A stretch of 64,000 nt of DNA from JAOPZW01 sp963835295 (GTDB taxonomy: Bacteria; Actinomycetota; Thermoleophilia; Solirubrobacterales; Solirubrobacteraceae), in NCBI GenBank assembly GCA_963835295.1, contig CAWIEX010000014.1, positions 558,001 to 622,000 on the forward strand, in the 5' to 3' direction. Of the stretch, positions 24,079 through 32,437 are shown piece by piece. The notes under the pieces were generated by a model. The model ran no database searches and was not told the origin of the DNA. It was given only the letters and a program-made list of their open reading frames with translations. A program made the position numbers and the translations under genes. The stretch's first letter is position 1. Every line of letters begins with the position of its first letter.

Positions 24079-25644
24079 CTAGCCCTTCCCCGTGATCAGG
24101 TTGATGTCGTCGGGGTTGATGAGGTCGTCGACCGTCCAGCCGTCGAGGTCGTACTCGGCCATGCACTGCTCGGCGAAGCCCTTCATCCGGTCGACGGTGC
24201 CGTCGCCCTGGGCCATCCACCAGCACTCAAGGCGGGTGAGCTCGTGGCTGCCCGAGTAGGTGCGCTCGTAGAGCTCGTGGCGGCCGCCGAACTCCGACCC
24301 CACCGCGTCCCACAGGAGCTTGACGAGCTTGATCTTGTCGAGCGCCTCGTAGCCGTTGGAGCCGCGGTAGAACTGGTCGAGCAGCGGGCGCAGCTCCTCG
24401 TTCTTCCAGTCGACCGCGTGCGAGGGCTGGACGATCATGGCGCCGGCGACCTGGTTCTCGATGATCTCCTTGATCTTGGGGATCGCGATGTTCGAGAGGA
24501 TCCGGTAGGCCGACCCCGCCTGGTTGTTGGGGATCACGCTGCCCTCGGCCGAGGGCACCGGGTTGTGGCACATGGCGTCGGTCAACGCCCAGAACGTGTT
24601 GCGCCAGGCGAGGATCTCGCCGACGCTGGCCTGGATGCCGCGGAAGGCGATCGTCCCCGTGGCCTCGAGCGCCTTGATGAAGACGCCGGCGATGAAGTCG
24701 AGCTTGACGGCCAGGCGCGTGCAGCCCTGGAGCATCGCGCGCCAGATGAACCCCGTGAGGTGGTAGGTGCTGGCGATCTCGAGGTTGCGGTAGATCAGGA
24801 AGTTCTCCCACGGGATCAGCGCGTCGTCGAACATCAGCACCGAGTCGTTCTCGTCGAAGCGGCTCGAGAGCGGATAGTCGAACGGGCTGCCGACGGCGGC
24901 GGCCATGAACTCGTACGACGGCCGGCACAGCAGCTTGATGTTCGGGTGGTCCATCGGCGCGAAGAAGGAGAGCGCGTACTCCTCCTTCTTGATCGGCACG
25001 TTGCCGTGGTAGGAGACGAAGTTGTAGTTCGAGAGCGCCGAGCCGGTGGCGACCATCTTCGCGCCGCGCACGATGACGCCCTCATCGGTCTCCCTGACCG
25101 CGTGGATGAAGACGTCGGAGACCTCGTGGATGTCCTTGTCGCGGTCGACCGGCGGGTTCACGAGCGTGTGGTTCATGAAGTACACGCGCTCCTGCGACTC
25201 CTTGTACCAGCGCCGCGCGTTGTCGGCGAAGGGCGCGTAGTAGTCGGCGTTGGGCCCGTAGGTCGCGAGGAAGGCGGCCTTGTAGTCGGGGCTGCGCCCC
25301 ATCCAGCCGTAGGTCAGCCGCTGCCATGCCGCGATCGCGTCGCGCCCGGCGACCAGGTCAGCGGCCGAGTGCGGCGCCTTGAAGAACGGATGCGTGTAGC
25401 CGCCGTTGCCGGTGTCGGTCTCGGCGGTCAGCTCGTCCTTGGTCGCCGGGTCGTGCAGCGCGTTGTACAGGCGCGCGATGGACCTGACGCTGTTGCGGAA
25501 GGCCGGGTGCGACGTGACATCCTCGACGCGCTGGCCGTGGATGTAGATCTGGCGCCCGTCCCTGAGGCTTTCGATGTACTCGTCGCCGTTCATCGGGCGC
25601 GTCACGGCCTGGCCGGCCTGGTCGCCCTTGACGTCTACCGACAT
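24079..25644 (-). CDS. HpaB-type FAD-dependent monooxygenase (4-hydroxyphenylacetate 3-hydroxylase family)
   Basis: 521 residues. It has the family's acyl-CoA-dehydrogenase-like fold: MNGDEYIESLRDGRQIYIHGQRVEDVTSHPAF at the start, TDEGVIVRGAKMVATGSALSNYNFVSYHG in the middle sheet, a DALIPWENFLIYRN loop, and a helical C-terminus with GGRHELYERTYSGSHELTRLE. Enzymes of this family hydroxylate phenols ortho to the OH or act on related substrates, using reduced FAD from an HpaC-type reductase; relatives catalyse halophenol or 4-nitrophenol attack, so the substrate is open. The reductase is most likely the 22.7 kb gene. The XRE-cupin gene lies just upstream on the same strand and may control it. 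Confidence 0.92.
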   Translation of the reverse strand: MSVDVKGDQAGQAVTRPMNGDEYIESLRDGRQIYIHGQRVEDVTSHPAFRNSVRSIARLYNALHDPATKDELTAETDTGNGGYTHPFFKAPHSAADLVAGRDAIAAWQRLTYGWMGRSPDYKAAFLATYGPNADYYAPFADNARRWYKESQERVYFMNHTLVNPPVDRDKDIHEVSDVFIHAVRETDEGVIVRGAKMVATGSALSNYNFVSYHGNVPIKKEEYALSFFAPMDHPNIKLLCRPSYEFMAAAVGSPFDYPLSSRFDENDSVLMFDDALIPWENFLIYRNLEIASTYHLTGFIWRAMLQGCTRLAVKLDFIAGVFIKALEATGTIAFRGIQASVGEILAWRNTFWALTDAMCHNPVPSAEGSVIPNNQAGSAYRILSNIAIPKIKEIIENQVAGAMIVQPSHAVDWKNEELRPLLDQFYRGSNGYEALDKIKLVKLLWDAVGSEFGGRHELYERTYSGSHELTRLECWWMAQGDGTVDRMKGFAEQCMAEYDLDGWTVDDLINPDDINLITGKG

Positions 25645-25681
25645 GCGCGGAAGCCTCCTCTTCGACCAACCCAGGTGAGGA

Positions 25682-25718
25682 GCGCCGAGTGTGCGTTGAC
25701 ACTGGACACTCGCGGCGC
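25682..25718. promoter_or_regulatory. Inverted repeat upstream of the HpaB-type gene (candidate operator)
   Basis: GCGCCGAGTGT (25682-25692) is mirrored by ACACTCGCGGCGC (25706-25718) apart from a 2-base bulge, and read on the minus strand the centre also has AGTGTCCAGTGTC, a 7-base-spaced direct repeat. It lies 38-74 bases before the HpaB-type start, in the gap after the XRE-cupin gene. It could be an operator for that regulator, or a terminator for its transcript. Confidence 0.4.
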
Positions 25719-25744
25719 CACCTTACGCGCGGGCCCAGGCGCTG

Positions 25745-26467
25745 TCAACGTGGCTCGGCCGAGCCAGCCGCGCCGCCGTACGAGGTGTCGAGCGCGAGCT
25801 TGCGGGCATCGCTGTGCGAGCGGCCCACGACGAACCAGATCGCCTCGACAGGCTCAGCGCCGGCGTTCTCGAGGCGATGCGGCCGCGACGACTCGAAGGC
25901 GATCGAGTCGCCCGGCCCGAGCTCGTGCTCCTCGTCGAAGCCGATGGTGACGCGCAGGCGCCCGGAGAGCACGAGCCCGTACTCGCGCCCCATGTGGCGC
26001 ATGTGCGTTCCCCCGCGGCTCGACGCGCCGCCGACCTCGTAGACGACATAGAGGAAGTCGGCGTCCTGCTCGGCGGTCGGGGTCAGGCGCTCCCAGCGCA
26101 CACCCGACTCGAGCTCGATGCCCTTCCGCGTGTCGCGGCGCTGCACGAGCGTGACGCCCGTTTCCTCGGCGCCCCCCGTCGCCTCGGCGGCGCGCGCCGC
26201 GGAGGCCGCGGTGCGCTGCGAGCCGAACAGCTCGTCGAGCGACATGTCGAGCTCGGAGACGATCGCGTAGAGGGTGCCCACGGACGGTCGCGAGCGCCCG
26301 GTCTCGATCTGCGACAACGCGCTGGGTGAGATCTCCAGGCGCCGCGCCAGCTCGCGCAGGCTCACGCCGTGGCGCTCGCGCTCGGAGCGCAGGCGCTGGC
26401 CGACGCCGTCCTGGAAGTCGGCGGTGAGATCGCGCAGGCGCTTGGCTCCGGTGGACTCGGCGGCCAT
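25745..26467 (-). CDS. XRE-family regulator with C-terminal cupin domain
   Basis: 240 residues. The helix-turn-helix occupies ~18-72 (GQRLRSERERHGVSLRELARRLEISPSALSQIETGRSRPSVGTLYAIVSELDMSLDELFG). A linker rich in Ala, Glu and Gly (~75-100) leads to a cupin (~120-225) with GGASSRGGTHMRHMGREYGLVLSGRLRVTIG and LGPGDSIAFESSRPHRLEN. Such XRE-cupin proteins (PuuR-type) sense small ligands and usually repress neighbouring catabolic genes. Position directly upstream of the HpaB-type oxygenase makes that gene, and the divergent reductase unit, the likely targets. Confidence 0.92.
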   Translation of the reverse strand: MAAESTGAKRLRDLTADFQDGVGQRLRSERERHGVSLRELARRLEISPSALSQIETGRSRPSVGTLYAIVSELDMSLDELFGSQRTAASAARAAEATGGAEETGVTLVQRRDTRKGIELESGVRWERLTPTAEQDADFLYVVYEVGGASSRGGTHMRHMGREYGLVLSGRLRVTIGFDEEHELGPGDSIAFESSRPHRLENAGAEPVEAIWFVVGRSHSDARKLALDTSYGGAAGSAEPR

Positions 26468-26534
26468 ACGCGAGCCACTGTAGCCGCCGGACGACGGCGA
26501 TGTCCAGAGTCACTGCACAGGTGGCGGAAACCGT

Positions 26535-27020
26535 TCAGCCCAGCGGCTGAGAGGCATCCCGACCGTCGGCGGAGAGCCACGGATAGCGGTCCGTGTCGGC
26601 ACCCGCGTAGTCCGGGTCGAGGTAGATGAAGCAGCGCTGGATGAGGAAGTCGCGCACCTCGAAGACGTCGCACCAGCGGCCCGCGTGGGTCACGCCCGCG
26701 CGCCAGGGGCCGTCCTGGTGCTCGCCGTAGCTCGTGCCCTCGCACACGAACGTGTCGCCGCCGCTCATGATCCAGTTGAAGTTGGCGTAGTCGTGGCGGA
26801 TCCCCTTGAGCGTCCCTCCGACATCGGTGAAGCACTGACCGATCGCCTCCTTGCCATTGGCCAGGCCCCACTTGGGGAAGTGGACCTGGGCGTCGTCGGC
26901 GAAGAGGTCGAGGATGCTGCCCCCGGTCGACGTGACGCCGCCGTTGTCGAAGGCCTTCAGGTACTCGAGCGCGACCGACTTGCGCTGCTCGTCCGTCATC
27001 GTCTGCTGAGCGACCGCCAC
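26535..27020 (-). CDS. SnoaL-like/NTF2-fold protein
   Basis: 161 residues. The opening KSVALEYLKAFDNGGVTSTGGSILDLFADDAQVHFPKWGLANGKEAIGQCFTDV and the later TFVCEGTSYGEHQDGPWR...GRWCDVFEVRDFLIQRCFIYLDPDY follow the cone-shaped NTF2/SnoaL fold used by ketosteroid isomerases, polyketide cyclases and many uncharacterised enzymes. Catalytic residues cannot be assigned from sequence alone. It is just upstream of the XRE-cupin gene (67 bp) on the same strand and may belong to the same catabolic group. Confidence 0.75.
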   Translation of the reverse strand: MAVAQQTMTDEQRKSVALEYLKAFDNGGVTSTGGSILDLFADDAQVHFPKWGLANGKEAIGQCFTDVGGTLKGIRHDYANFNWIMSGGDTFVCEGTSYGEHQDGPWRAGVTHAGRWCDVFEVRDFLIQRCFIYLDPDYAGADTDRYPWLSADGRDASQPLG

Positions 27021-27189
27021 GACCCACCTCCCTCGGTTTCCGTCGCCGACACTCTCATCCGTGTTCGCGTCCTGTCAAGCAGCAGCGCACGAACGGAACT
27101 CGGGAAGGATGGCGGGCGGACGGCGTCTTGGTTCTGCAGACCCGGGCCCTCCCCCGCTCCGAGGTCCGGCTCACCCAGGAGGGATGTCC
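27021..27189. promoter_or_regulatory. Divergent intergenic region with a clear ribosome-binding site
   Basis: 169 bases between the SnoaL-like gene (minus) and the secreted-repeat protein gene (plus); it must hold both promoters. The AGGAGG at 27177-27182 lies 7 bases before ATG 27190 and only 1 base before ATG 27184, which decides for 27190 as the start. I see no clear -35/-10 pair. Confidence 0.45.
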
Positions 27190-27645
27190 ATGAAACGCCT
27201 GATGGCAGTCGCGATCGTCCTCGTGCTCGGCGCCAGCGCCGTCGCCGCGGTCGCCGCCACCGCACCGACCAAGCCGGCGACCGTGAAGACGCGCAGCGTG
27301 TCGCTCGGCAAGATCCTCGTCAACGGCAGCAGCCAGACGCTCTATCTGTTCGAGAAGGACAAGAAGGGCAAGAGCGCCTGCTCGGGCACGTGCGCCGCGA
27401 ACTGGCCACCGCTGCTGACCAAGGGCACGCCCAAGGGCAGCGGCGGCGTCAAGTCCTCGCTGCTGGGCACGACCAAGCGCTCGGACGGCACCACGCAGGT
27501 GACCTACAACAAGCACCCGCTCTACCGGTTCAAGGGCGACGCCAACAAGGTCGGCGCCACCAAGGGCGAGGGGCTCGACGCGTTCGGCGCCGAGTGGTAC
27601 GTCGTGGGGACCAACGGCAAGAAGATCGAGAAGGAAGGCAGCTGA
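27190..27645 (+). CDS. Exported secreted-repeat protein (COG4315-like)
   Basis: 151 residues with a signal peptide (~1-24, MKRLMAVAIVLVLGASAVAAVAA) and no lipobox cysteine, so probably released or retained by another means. Two copies of the actinobacterial secreted repeat are visible: LVNGSSQTLYLFEKDKKGKSACSGTCAANWPPLL (~45-78) and VTYNKHPLYRFKGDANKVGATKGEGLDAFGAEWYVV (~100-138). The role of these proteins is unknown; a link to extracytoplasmic redox or to metals is speculative. It is a single-gene unit, convergent with the hydrolase at 27.7 kb. Confidence 0.85.
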   Translation: MKRLMAVAIVLVLGASAVAAVAATAPTKPATVKTRSVSLGKILVNGSSQTLYLFEKDKKGKSACSGTCAANWPPLLTKGTPKGSGGVKSSLLGTTKRSDGTTQVTYNKHPLYRFKGDANKVGATKGEGLDAFGAEWYVVGTNGKKIEKEGS

Positions 27646-27717
27646 GGCTGCGGAGGAGAGCGGGCGCTCGCCCGAAAGCGCACGCGCCCGGCCGCGACAA
27701 GCCGAGGGGGGCGGGGC

Positions 27718-28512
27718 CTAGCGCTCCGCCCTCGCGGCGACCTCCGCGACGATCTTCGACAGCTGGCCGCCCTGCCACGCGATCGGCGAGCGGCCCGGAT
27801 CCTCGACCACCAGCCGCGCGCCGGGGATGACGCGCGCGTAGTCCTCCCCGACGCTCAGCGCGTGCCCCGGGTCCGACTCGTCGCGATCGGCCACGACGAC
27901 GGTCGGCGCCTCGATCGCCGCCAGGTCGTGCAGGGTGGCGAACGGCACCGACCGCGGAACGGCGTGCAGCGCGTCGGCCACCGCGTCAGGGTGCTCGTGG
28001 GCGCTCAGGCGCTGTCGCAGCACGGTGAGCACCGTGTCGCGCCACGCCTCGGGCACGCCCGGATCGCCGTAGGCCTCCACGAAGCCCTCCACGCCCCCGG
28101 TCCGCAGGCCCTCGGCCAGTGCATCCCAGCGCGCGAGGCGCCGCGGGTCGTCGTTCTCGACGGGGTCGTAGGCGGGCGTGATGACCACCAGCGCCGCCGC
28201 GCGCTCCGGGTACTCCAGCGCGAAGCGCAGGAGGGTGTGCGCCCCCATCGAGGCGCCCGCGAGCACCGCGCGCTCGATCCCGCGCTCGTCCATCACGCGC
28301 ACGAGGTCCGCCACCAGGTCCTTGTAGCGATAGGCGTCCGGTGCGGGCGCCGGGTCGCTGCGCCCGTGGCCGCGCGCGTCGTAGGCGATCACCCGGTGCC
28401 CGGAGCGCTCCAGGGCCTTCGAGCCCATGACGACGTAGCGGTGCGTCGCGGTCAGCCCGTGCAGCAGCACGACCGGGATGCCCTCACCGGTCTCCTCGAC
28501 GTAGAGCTCCAC
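27718..28512 (-). CDS. Alpha/beta hydrolase
   Basis: 264 residues from GTG 28512. The fold is clear: VVLLHGLTATHRYV (oxyanion strand), YDARGHGRSDPAP, the nucleophile elbow AGASMGAHTLL (Ser in GxSxG), an acid in VADRDESD and no clear His-Gly ending but SPIAWQGG near the C-terminus instead of the usual HxxP. The His of the triad is thus not obvious. It is divergent from the thioredoxin gene with only 24 bases between start codons, and the long frame reaching to 30699 is an artefact of GC-rich sequence. Confidence 0.85.
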   Translation of the reverse strand: MELYVEETGEGIPVVLLHGLTATHRYVVMGSKALERSGHRVIAYDARGHGRSDPAPAPDAYRYKDLVADLVRVMDERGIERAVLAGASMGAHTLLRFALEYPERAAALVVITPAYDPVENDDPRRLARWDALAEGLRTGGVEGFVEAYGDPGVPEAWRDTVLTVLRQRLSAHEHPDAVADALHAVPRSVPFATLHDLAAIEAPTVVVADRDESDPGHALSVGEDYARVIPGARLVVEDPGRSPIAWQGGQLSKIVAEVAARAER

Positions 28513-28536
28513 GGCAAGAGTCCTATCATCGAGCGC

Positions 28537-29280
28537 ATGACCGTCATCGACGTCAACGAGCAGGACTTCGAGCAGGAGGTCATCGAGCGCTCGCGTACGA
28601 CCCCCGTCGTCGTCGACTTCTGGGCCGATTGGTGCGCGCCGTGCCGCGCGCTCGGGCCGATCCTCGAGAAGGCCGCCGCCGCCCGCGAGGGCGCCGTGGT
28701 CCTGGCCAAGCTCGACACCGACGCCAACCCGTCGATCGCGCAGGCCTTCGGGATCCAGGGCATCCCCGCGGTCAAGGCCTTCAAGGACGGCCGCGTCGTC
28801 GACGAGTTCGTCGGCGTCCAGCCGCCCGCCCAGGTCGAGCGCTTCTTCGACGGGCTCGTCCCCAGCGAGGCCGACGCGCTGGTCGCCGACGGCGACGAGG
28901 CGTCGCTGCGCCGTGCGGTCGAGCTCGAGCCCAGCCGCGCCGACGCCGCCGTCCCCCTGGCCGGCCTGCTGCACCGCCGCGGCGAGTCCGACGAGGCCCA
29001 GGCCGTGCTCGCCAACGTCAGCGGCTCGTTCGCCGCCGACGGCCTGGCCGCGCGCATGCGCCTCGAGCAGGCCGACGACCTCGACCTCGACGAGGCCTTC
29101 ACGGCTCTCGACGACGGCGACACCGAGCGCGCCATCGACCTGCTCATCGAGACCCTGTCCTCGGCCGACGGCCACAAGGACGACGTGCGCCGCGTGGTCG
29201 TGGGCGCCCTGGACGAGCTCGGCGTCGACCACCCGCTCGCGCGCGACGCGCGCCGCCGGCTGGCCGCGGCGCTCTACTGA
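28537..29280 (+). CDS. Thioredoxin-like protein with TPR-like C-terminus (YbbN-type co-chaperone)
   Basis: 247 residues. Residues ~8-105 form a thioredoxin domain with the redox motif Trp32-Cys33-Ala-Pro-Cys36 and the cis-Pro in GIQGIPAVKAF. Residues ~115-245 are helical repeats (ADALVADGDEASLRRAVELEPSRADAAVPLAGLLHRRGESDEAQAVL) of TPR type. This is the CnoX/YbbN layout; such proteins hold clients for GroEL or DnaK, and members with CPC motifs also reduce disulphides, as this one may. It overlaps the next convergent hydrolase by seven bases. Confidence 0.93.
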   Translation: MTVIDVNEQDFEQEVIERSRTTPVVVDFWADWCAPCRALGPILEKAAAAREGAVVLAKLDTDANPSIAQAFGIQGIPAVKAFKDGRVVDEFVGVQPPAQVERFFDGLVPSEADALVADGDEASLRRAVELEPSRADAAVPLAGLLHRRGESDEAQAVLANVSGSFAADGLAARMRLEQADDLDLDEAFTALDDGDTERAIDLLIETLSSADGHKDDVRRVVVGALDELGVDHPLARDARRRLAAALY

Positions 29281-30077
29281 GCGCCCACCACCTGTGAGCG
29301 CACGAGCGCCGCGCTGCGCTCGGGCTGCTCCCACCAGAACATGTGCCCGACGCCCTCGAGCAGCTCGAGGCGCGCGGCTGGGATCGACCGCGCGATGAGC
29401 TCGCCGTTGACGACGGGCAGCATCCGGTCCTCGGTGCCGTGCACGACCAGCGTGGGCGCCTCGATCGAGCCCAGGCGCGCGCTCGTGTCGTGGCCCATCA
29501 CCGCCTGCATCTGCAGCATGATCACCGGCACCGCGACCGGCACCGCGGTGGCCATCGCCTGAAACGGCTCCCAGTTGGCCTCGTCGGCGACGTGGGCGGC
29601 CGAGAGGTTGGCCGTGAAGCCGGCGCGCAGGGCGCGCTCGCGGTCCCCCGACAGCAGCGCGCCGGCCAGCTCCTGGATCAGGGCCGGGTCGGCCAGGCGG
29701 GCCTGCGCCCCGCCGGGGTAGGTGCAGCCCAGGGTCAGCGTGCGGATGCGCTGGGGCTGGCGCAGCGCGAGCTCCTGGGCGACCATGCCGCCCATCGAGA
29801 TGCCCAGCACGTGGGCGCTGTCCCAGCCGAGGGCGTCGAGCAGGCCGGCGGCGTCGTCGGCCAGCCGGGCGATGGTGAACGGGTCGGTCTGAGGCGTGGA
29901 CTCCCCGACCCCGCGGTGGTTGTAGGCCACGACGTCGAGGTCGTCGCCCAGGCCGGCCATGAACGCCTCGCCCCACGCCAGGTGCGTCCCGCTCATCCCC
30001 TGGATGAGGAGCACCGGCTCGCCGGCGCCGCGGCGCTCGTAGAACAGCGAGATCCCGTCGACGGCGGCCTGTGGCAT
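29274..30077 (-). CDS. Alpha/beta hydrolase
   Basis: 267 residues. Motifs: ERRGAGEPVLLIQGMSGTHLAW, VVAYNHRGVGESTPQTD, nucleophile elbow VLGISMGGMVAQELAL (GxSxG), acid in HGTEDRMLPVVNG, and catalytic His in LLEGVGHMFWWEQPE. It belongs to the family of small-ester or lactone hydrolases (3-oxoadipate enol-lactonase-like by general shape), but the substrate is unknown. It faces the cysteine-desulfurase-like gene, with 29 bp between the start codons. Confidence 0.9.
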   Translation of the reverse strand: MPQAAVDGISLFYERRGAGEPVLLIQGMSGTHLAWGEAFMAGLGDDLDVVAYNHRGVGESTPQTDPFTIARLADDAAGLLDALGWDSAHVLGISMGGMVAQELALRQPQRIRTLTLGCTYPGGAQARLADPALIQELAGALLSGDRERALRAGFTANLSAAHVADEANWEPFQAMATAVPVAVPVIMLQMQAVMGHDTSARLGSIEAPTLVVHGTEDRMLPVVNGELIARSIPAARLELLEGVGHMFWWEQPERSAALVRSQVVGAQ

Positions 30078-30106
30078 GGCGCCGGACGGTACTAGGGTCC
30101 GCGGCC

Positions 30107-31252
30107 ATGCACCGCACCCGCTTCCCCGGTCTGAGCGATGGCTGGGCGCGCCTCGACGGCGCCGCCGGCACCCAGATGGTCGACGACGCCATCGAGGAGA
30201 TGGCGGCCTGGATGCGCTCCGGCCACTCCGCCAACCACGGCGGCGCCTTCCAGGCTGCCGAGCGCACCGACGCGCTGGTCGCCGAGGCCCGGGCCTCGGC
30301 CGCCCGGCTGCTGGGCGCCGGCCCCGAGGGCGTCGTCTTCGGTCCGTCGATGACCGCGCTGACCATGCGCTTCGCCGCGGCCGCGTGCCGAGCGCTGCAG
30401 CCCGGCGACGAGGTCGTCCTCACCCGCCTGGACCACGACGCCAACGTCGCGCCGTGGCTCATCGCCGCCGCCCGCGCCGGCGTCGAGGTGCGCTTCGCCG
30501 AGCCTGAGCGCGAGACCCTCGAGCTGCCCGCCGCGGCGGTCGCGGCCGTCCTGTCGCCGCGCACGCGGTGGGTGGCCGTGACCGCTGCCTCCAACGCGGT
30601 CGGCACGATCCCCGACCTGCCAGGGATCGTCGCAGCGGCCCACGCCGCGGGCGCGCGCGTCTTCGTCGACGCGGTGCACGCCACCCCGCACCGCGCCATC
30701 GACGTGGCGGCGCTGGGTTGCGACGCGCTGGCGTGCTCGGCCTACAAGTGGTTCGGGCCGCACATCGGGATCCTGTGGGCTCGCCCCGAGCTGCTGGGCG
30801 AGCTGTCGCCCGACAAGCTGCGCCCCTCGCCCAACACCGTGCCCGAGCGCTGGGAGCTCGGGACCCTGCCCTTCGAGTCGCTGATCGGCGTCCGGGCGGC
30901 CGCGGACTTCGTCGCGCGCCTGGACCGCGAGGAGCTGCGCGCCCACGAGGACCGCCTGCTGGCGCAGATGGTCGAGGGCCTGGGCGCCCTGGGCGGGGTG
31001 ACCGTCCACGGCGCCGCGCGCGACCGCACCGCGACGGTCATGTTCACCGTCGCCGGCCACGCCTCGCACGACGTCGCCGCCCACCTGGCGCGCGCCGAGA
31101 TCGCCGTGTGGCACGGCAACTACTACGCCCTGGAGCTCTCGCGCTGGCTGGGGCTCGAGCCCGACGGCGCGCTGCGCGCCGGCGTCGTCGCCTACAACGA
31201 CAGCGACGAGGTCGAGCGGCTACTCGAGGCCGTCGCCGAGCTCACGGGCTAG
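30107..31252 (+). CDS. Cysteine desulfurase-like protein (SufS subfamily, class V aminotransferase fold)
   Basis: 381 residues. Fold type I PLP enzyme: HGGAFQAAERTDALVAEARASAARLLGAGPEGVVFGPSMTALTM, DEVVLTRLDHDANVAPW, TAASNAVGTIPDLPGIVAAAH, FVDAVHATPHRAIDVAALGCDALACSAYKWFGPHIG with the PLP Lys in the AYKWFG segment. The HGNYYALEL ending is typical of the cysteine-desulfurase-like clade. An active-site Cys with Gly-Ser context, needed by true desulfurases, is not seen where expected, so a lyase or epimerase role is possible. The gene overlaps the convergent ltrA by 11 bases. Confidence 0.88.
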   Translation: MHRTRFPGLSDGWARLDGAAGTQMVDDAIEEMAAWMRSGHSANHGGAFQAAERTDALVAEARASAARLLGAGPEGVVFGPSMTALTMRFAAAACRALQPGDEVVLTRLDHDANVAPWLIAAARAGVEVRFAEPERETLELPAAAVAAVLSPRTRWVAVTAASNAVGTIPDLPGIVAAAHAAGARVFVDAVHATPHRAIDVAALGCDALACSAYKWFGPHIGILWARPELLGELSPDKLRPSPNTVPERWELGTLPFESLIGVRAAADFVARLDREELRAHEDRLLAQMVEGLGALGGVTVHGAARDRTATVMFTVAGHASHDVAAHLARAEIAVWHGNYYALELSRWLGLEPDGALRAGVVAYNDSDEVERLLEAVAELTG

Positions 31253-31285
31253 GCTGCTCGGCCAGTCCCAGCCCGATCTCGTAGA

Positions 31286-32437
31286 TCACGAGCGCGAGGA
31301 GCGCGGCCGCCGTGCCGGCGACGAGCTGACCGGCGTCAGGGTCCCCACCGCCGCGGCGAGCACGACCAGGGCGACCCCCGCCAGCGCTCGCGCCGGCCGC
31401 GCGTCGGCGCCCCTTTCGGTGACCTGCTGGGCGATGGTCAGGCACAGCAGGTACAGCGCCGCGCCGCCGTCGAGCGCCCACGCGGCCCCGGCCTGCGCCT
31501 CCCCCGTCGCCGCCTCCTGGATGAGCATGTGCACGCCGGCGCCCACGGCGGTGAGCGCCGCCAGCAGGGGGATGTGGATGCGGGTGTAGATCTGCATCGA
31601 CCCGGTCCGGCTGCTGAGGCCGCCCGCCATGCCGCGGTCGAAGTACACCCACCACAGGCAGGCAACCGCCACGAAGCCGAGCGCAGCGGTCGCCGCTGAG
31701 CCCACGCGCCAATCCTCGTCCGCCGTGCCGAGCTCCACGGCCACCACCGACTCGCCCAGGACGATGATCGTGAAGAGCGCGAAGCGTTCGGGCACGTGGC
31801 TGGGATCGACCGGGATCCGCGCGTGGATGCGCTGGGCGAGCACGGGCATGGCGTACTCGATCGCCAGCCCGACGCCCCAGAGGACGTAGCGCGCCGGCGG
31901 GTCGACGAGCAGCGAGCCCAGCCACAGCGCGATGCTCACCGCGTAACCGCCCGCGTAGCGCACGATCAGCGATTGCGCCGCGGGCGCATGCGGCCACGCG
32001 CGCAGGTACAGCGCGACGAGCAGCGAGCGCAGCGTCACGTAGGCCACGACGAACCCGGCGTCGTGGCGGCCGGCCGCGACGTCGGGGATCTGCACGGCCA
32101 GCGCGGCGATGGCCAGCATGGCGGCGAGCATCACCGCGCGGCAGAGGACGTCGTCGCTATCGAAGCGGTCGGCGTAGAACGTGAAGCCCTGCCAGGCGAT
32201 GAAGACGGGCAGGAACAGCCCCGCGAAGATCGCGAAGCCGGCGAGGCTGTGGTCGCGGGCGAGCTCCTGCGCGAGCTCGGCGACCGCCACCACGAAGACG
32301 AGGTCGAAGAAGAGCTCGAGCCACGACGCGTGGCGCTCGTCGCTCTCGCCGGCGGTCTGCCGCTGCAGTACCGGCGGGCGCAGCCACGGCCGCGGGCGGG
32401 TCGGCTGCTGCGCCCCGCCACCGCGGGGCGGGCTCAC
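31286..32437 (-). CDS. LtrA family membrane protein (low-temperature requirement A-like), C-terminus frameshifted
   Basis: The start GTG 32437 overlaps the stop of the YiiX-like gene (GTGA). About eight to ten hydrophobic segments and the opening RHASWLELFFDLVFVVAVAELAQEL identify the LtrA family. Near the end, TLTPV is followed in this frame by SSSPARR and a stop at 31286, but the normal ending QLVAGTAAALLALVIYEIGL lies in the next frame, ending at 31242. A single missing base at ~31328-31330 accounts for it. Only about 30 C-terminal residues are lost, so the protein may still work. Role of LtrA in bacteria is poorly known. Expected full length ~398 residues. Confidence 0.85.
   Translation of the reverse strand: MSPPRGGGAQQPTRPRPWLRPPVLQRQTAGESDERHASWLELFFDLVFVVAVAELAQELARDHSLAGFAIFAGLFLPVFIAWQGFTFYADRFDSDDVLCRAVMLAAMLAIAALAVQIPDVAAGRHDAGFVVAYVTLRSLLVALYLRAWPHAPAAQSLIVRYAGGYAVSIALWLGSLLVDPPARYVLWGVGLAIEYAMPVLAQRIHARIPVDPSHVPERFALFTIIVLGESVVAVELGTADEDWRVGSAATAALGFVAVACLWWVYFDRGMAGGLSSRTGSMQIYTRIHIPLLAALTAVGAGVHMLIQEAATGEAQAGAAWALDGGAALYLLCLTIAQQVTERGADARPARALAGVALVVLAAAVGTLTPVSSSPARRPRSSRS

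Noticed and set aside
27646..27717. GCGGGCG / CGCCCGC hairpin as a terminator of the secreted-repeat gene
   Set aside because: The arms are short and there is no T run; not distinguishable from background in this GC content.
27718..30699. 993-residue minus-strand frame
   Set aside because: Only the last 264 residues (27718-28512) are a real hydrolase; the remainder is opposite or antiphase to thioredoxin, hydrolase and PLP enzyme genes.
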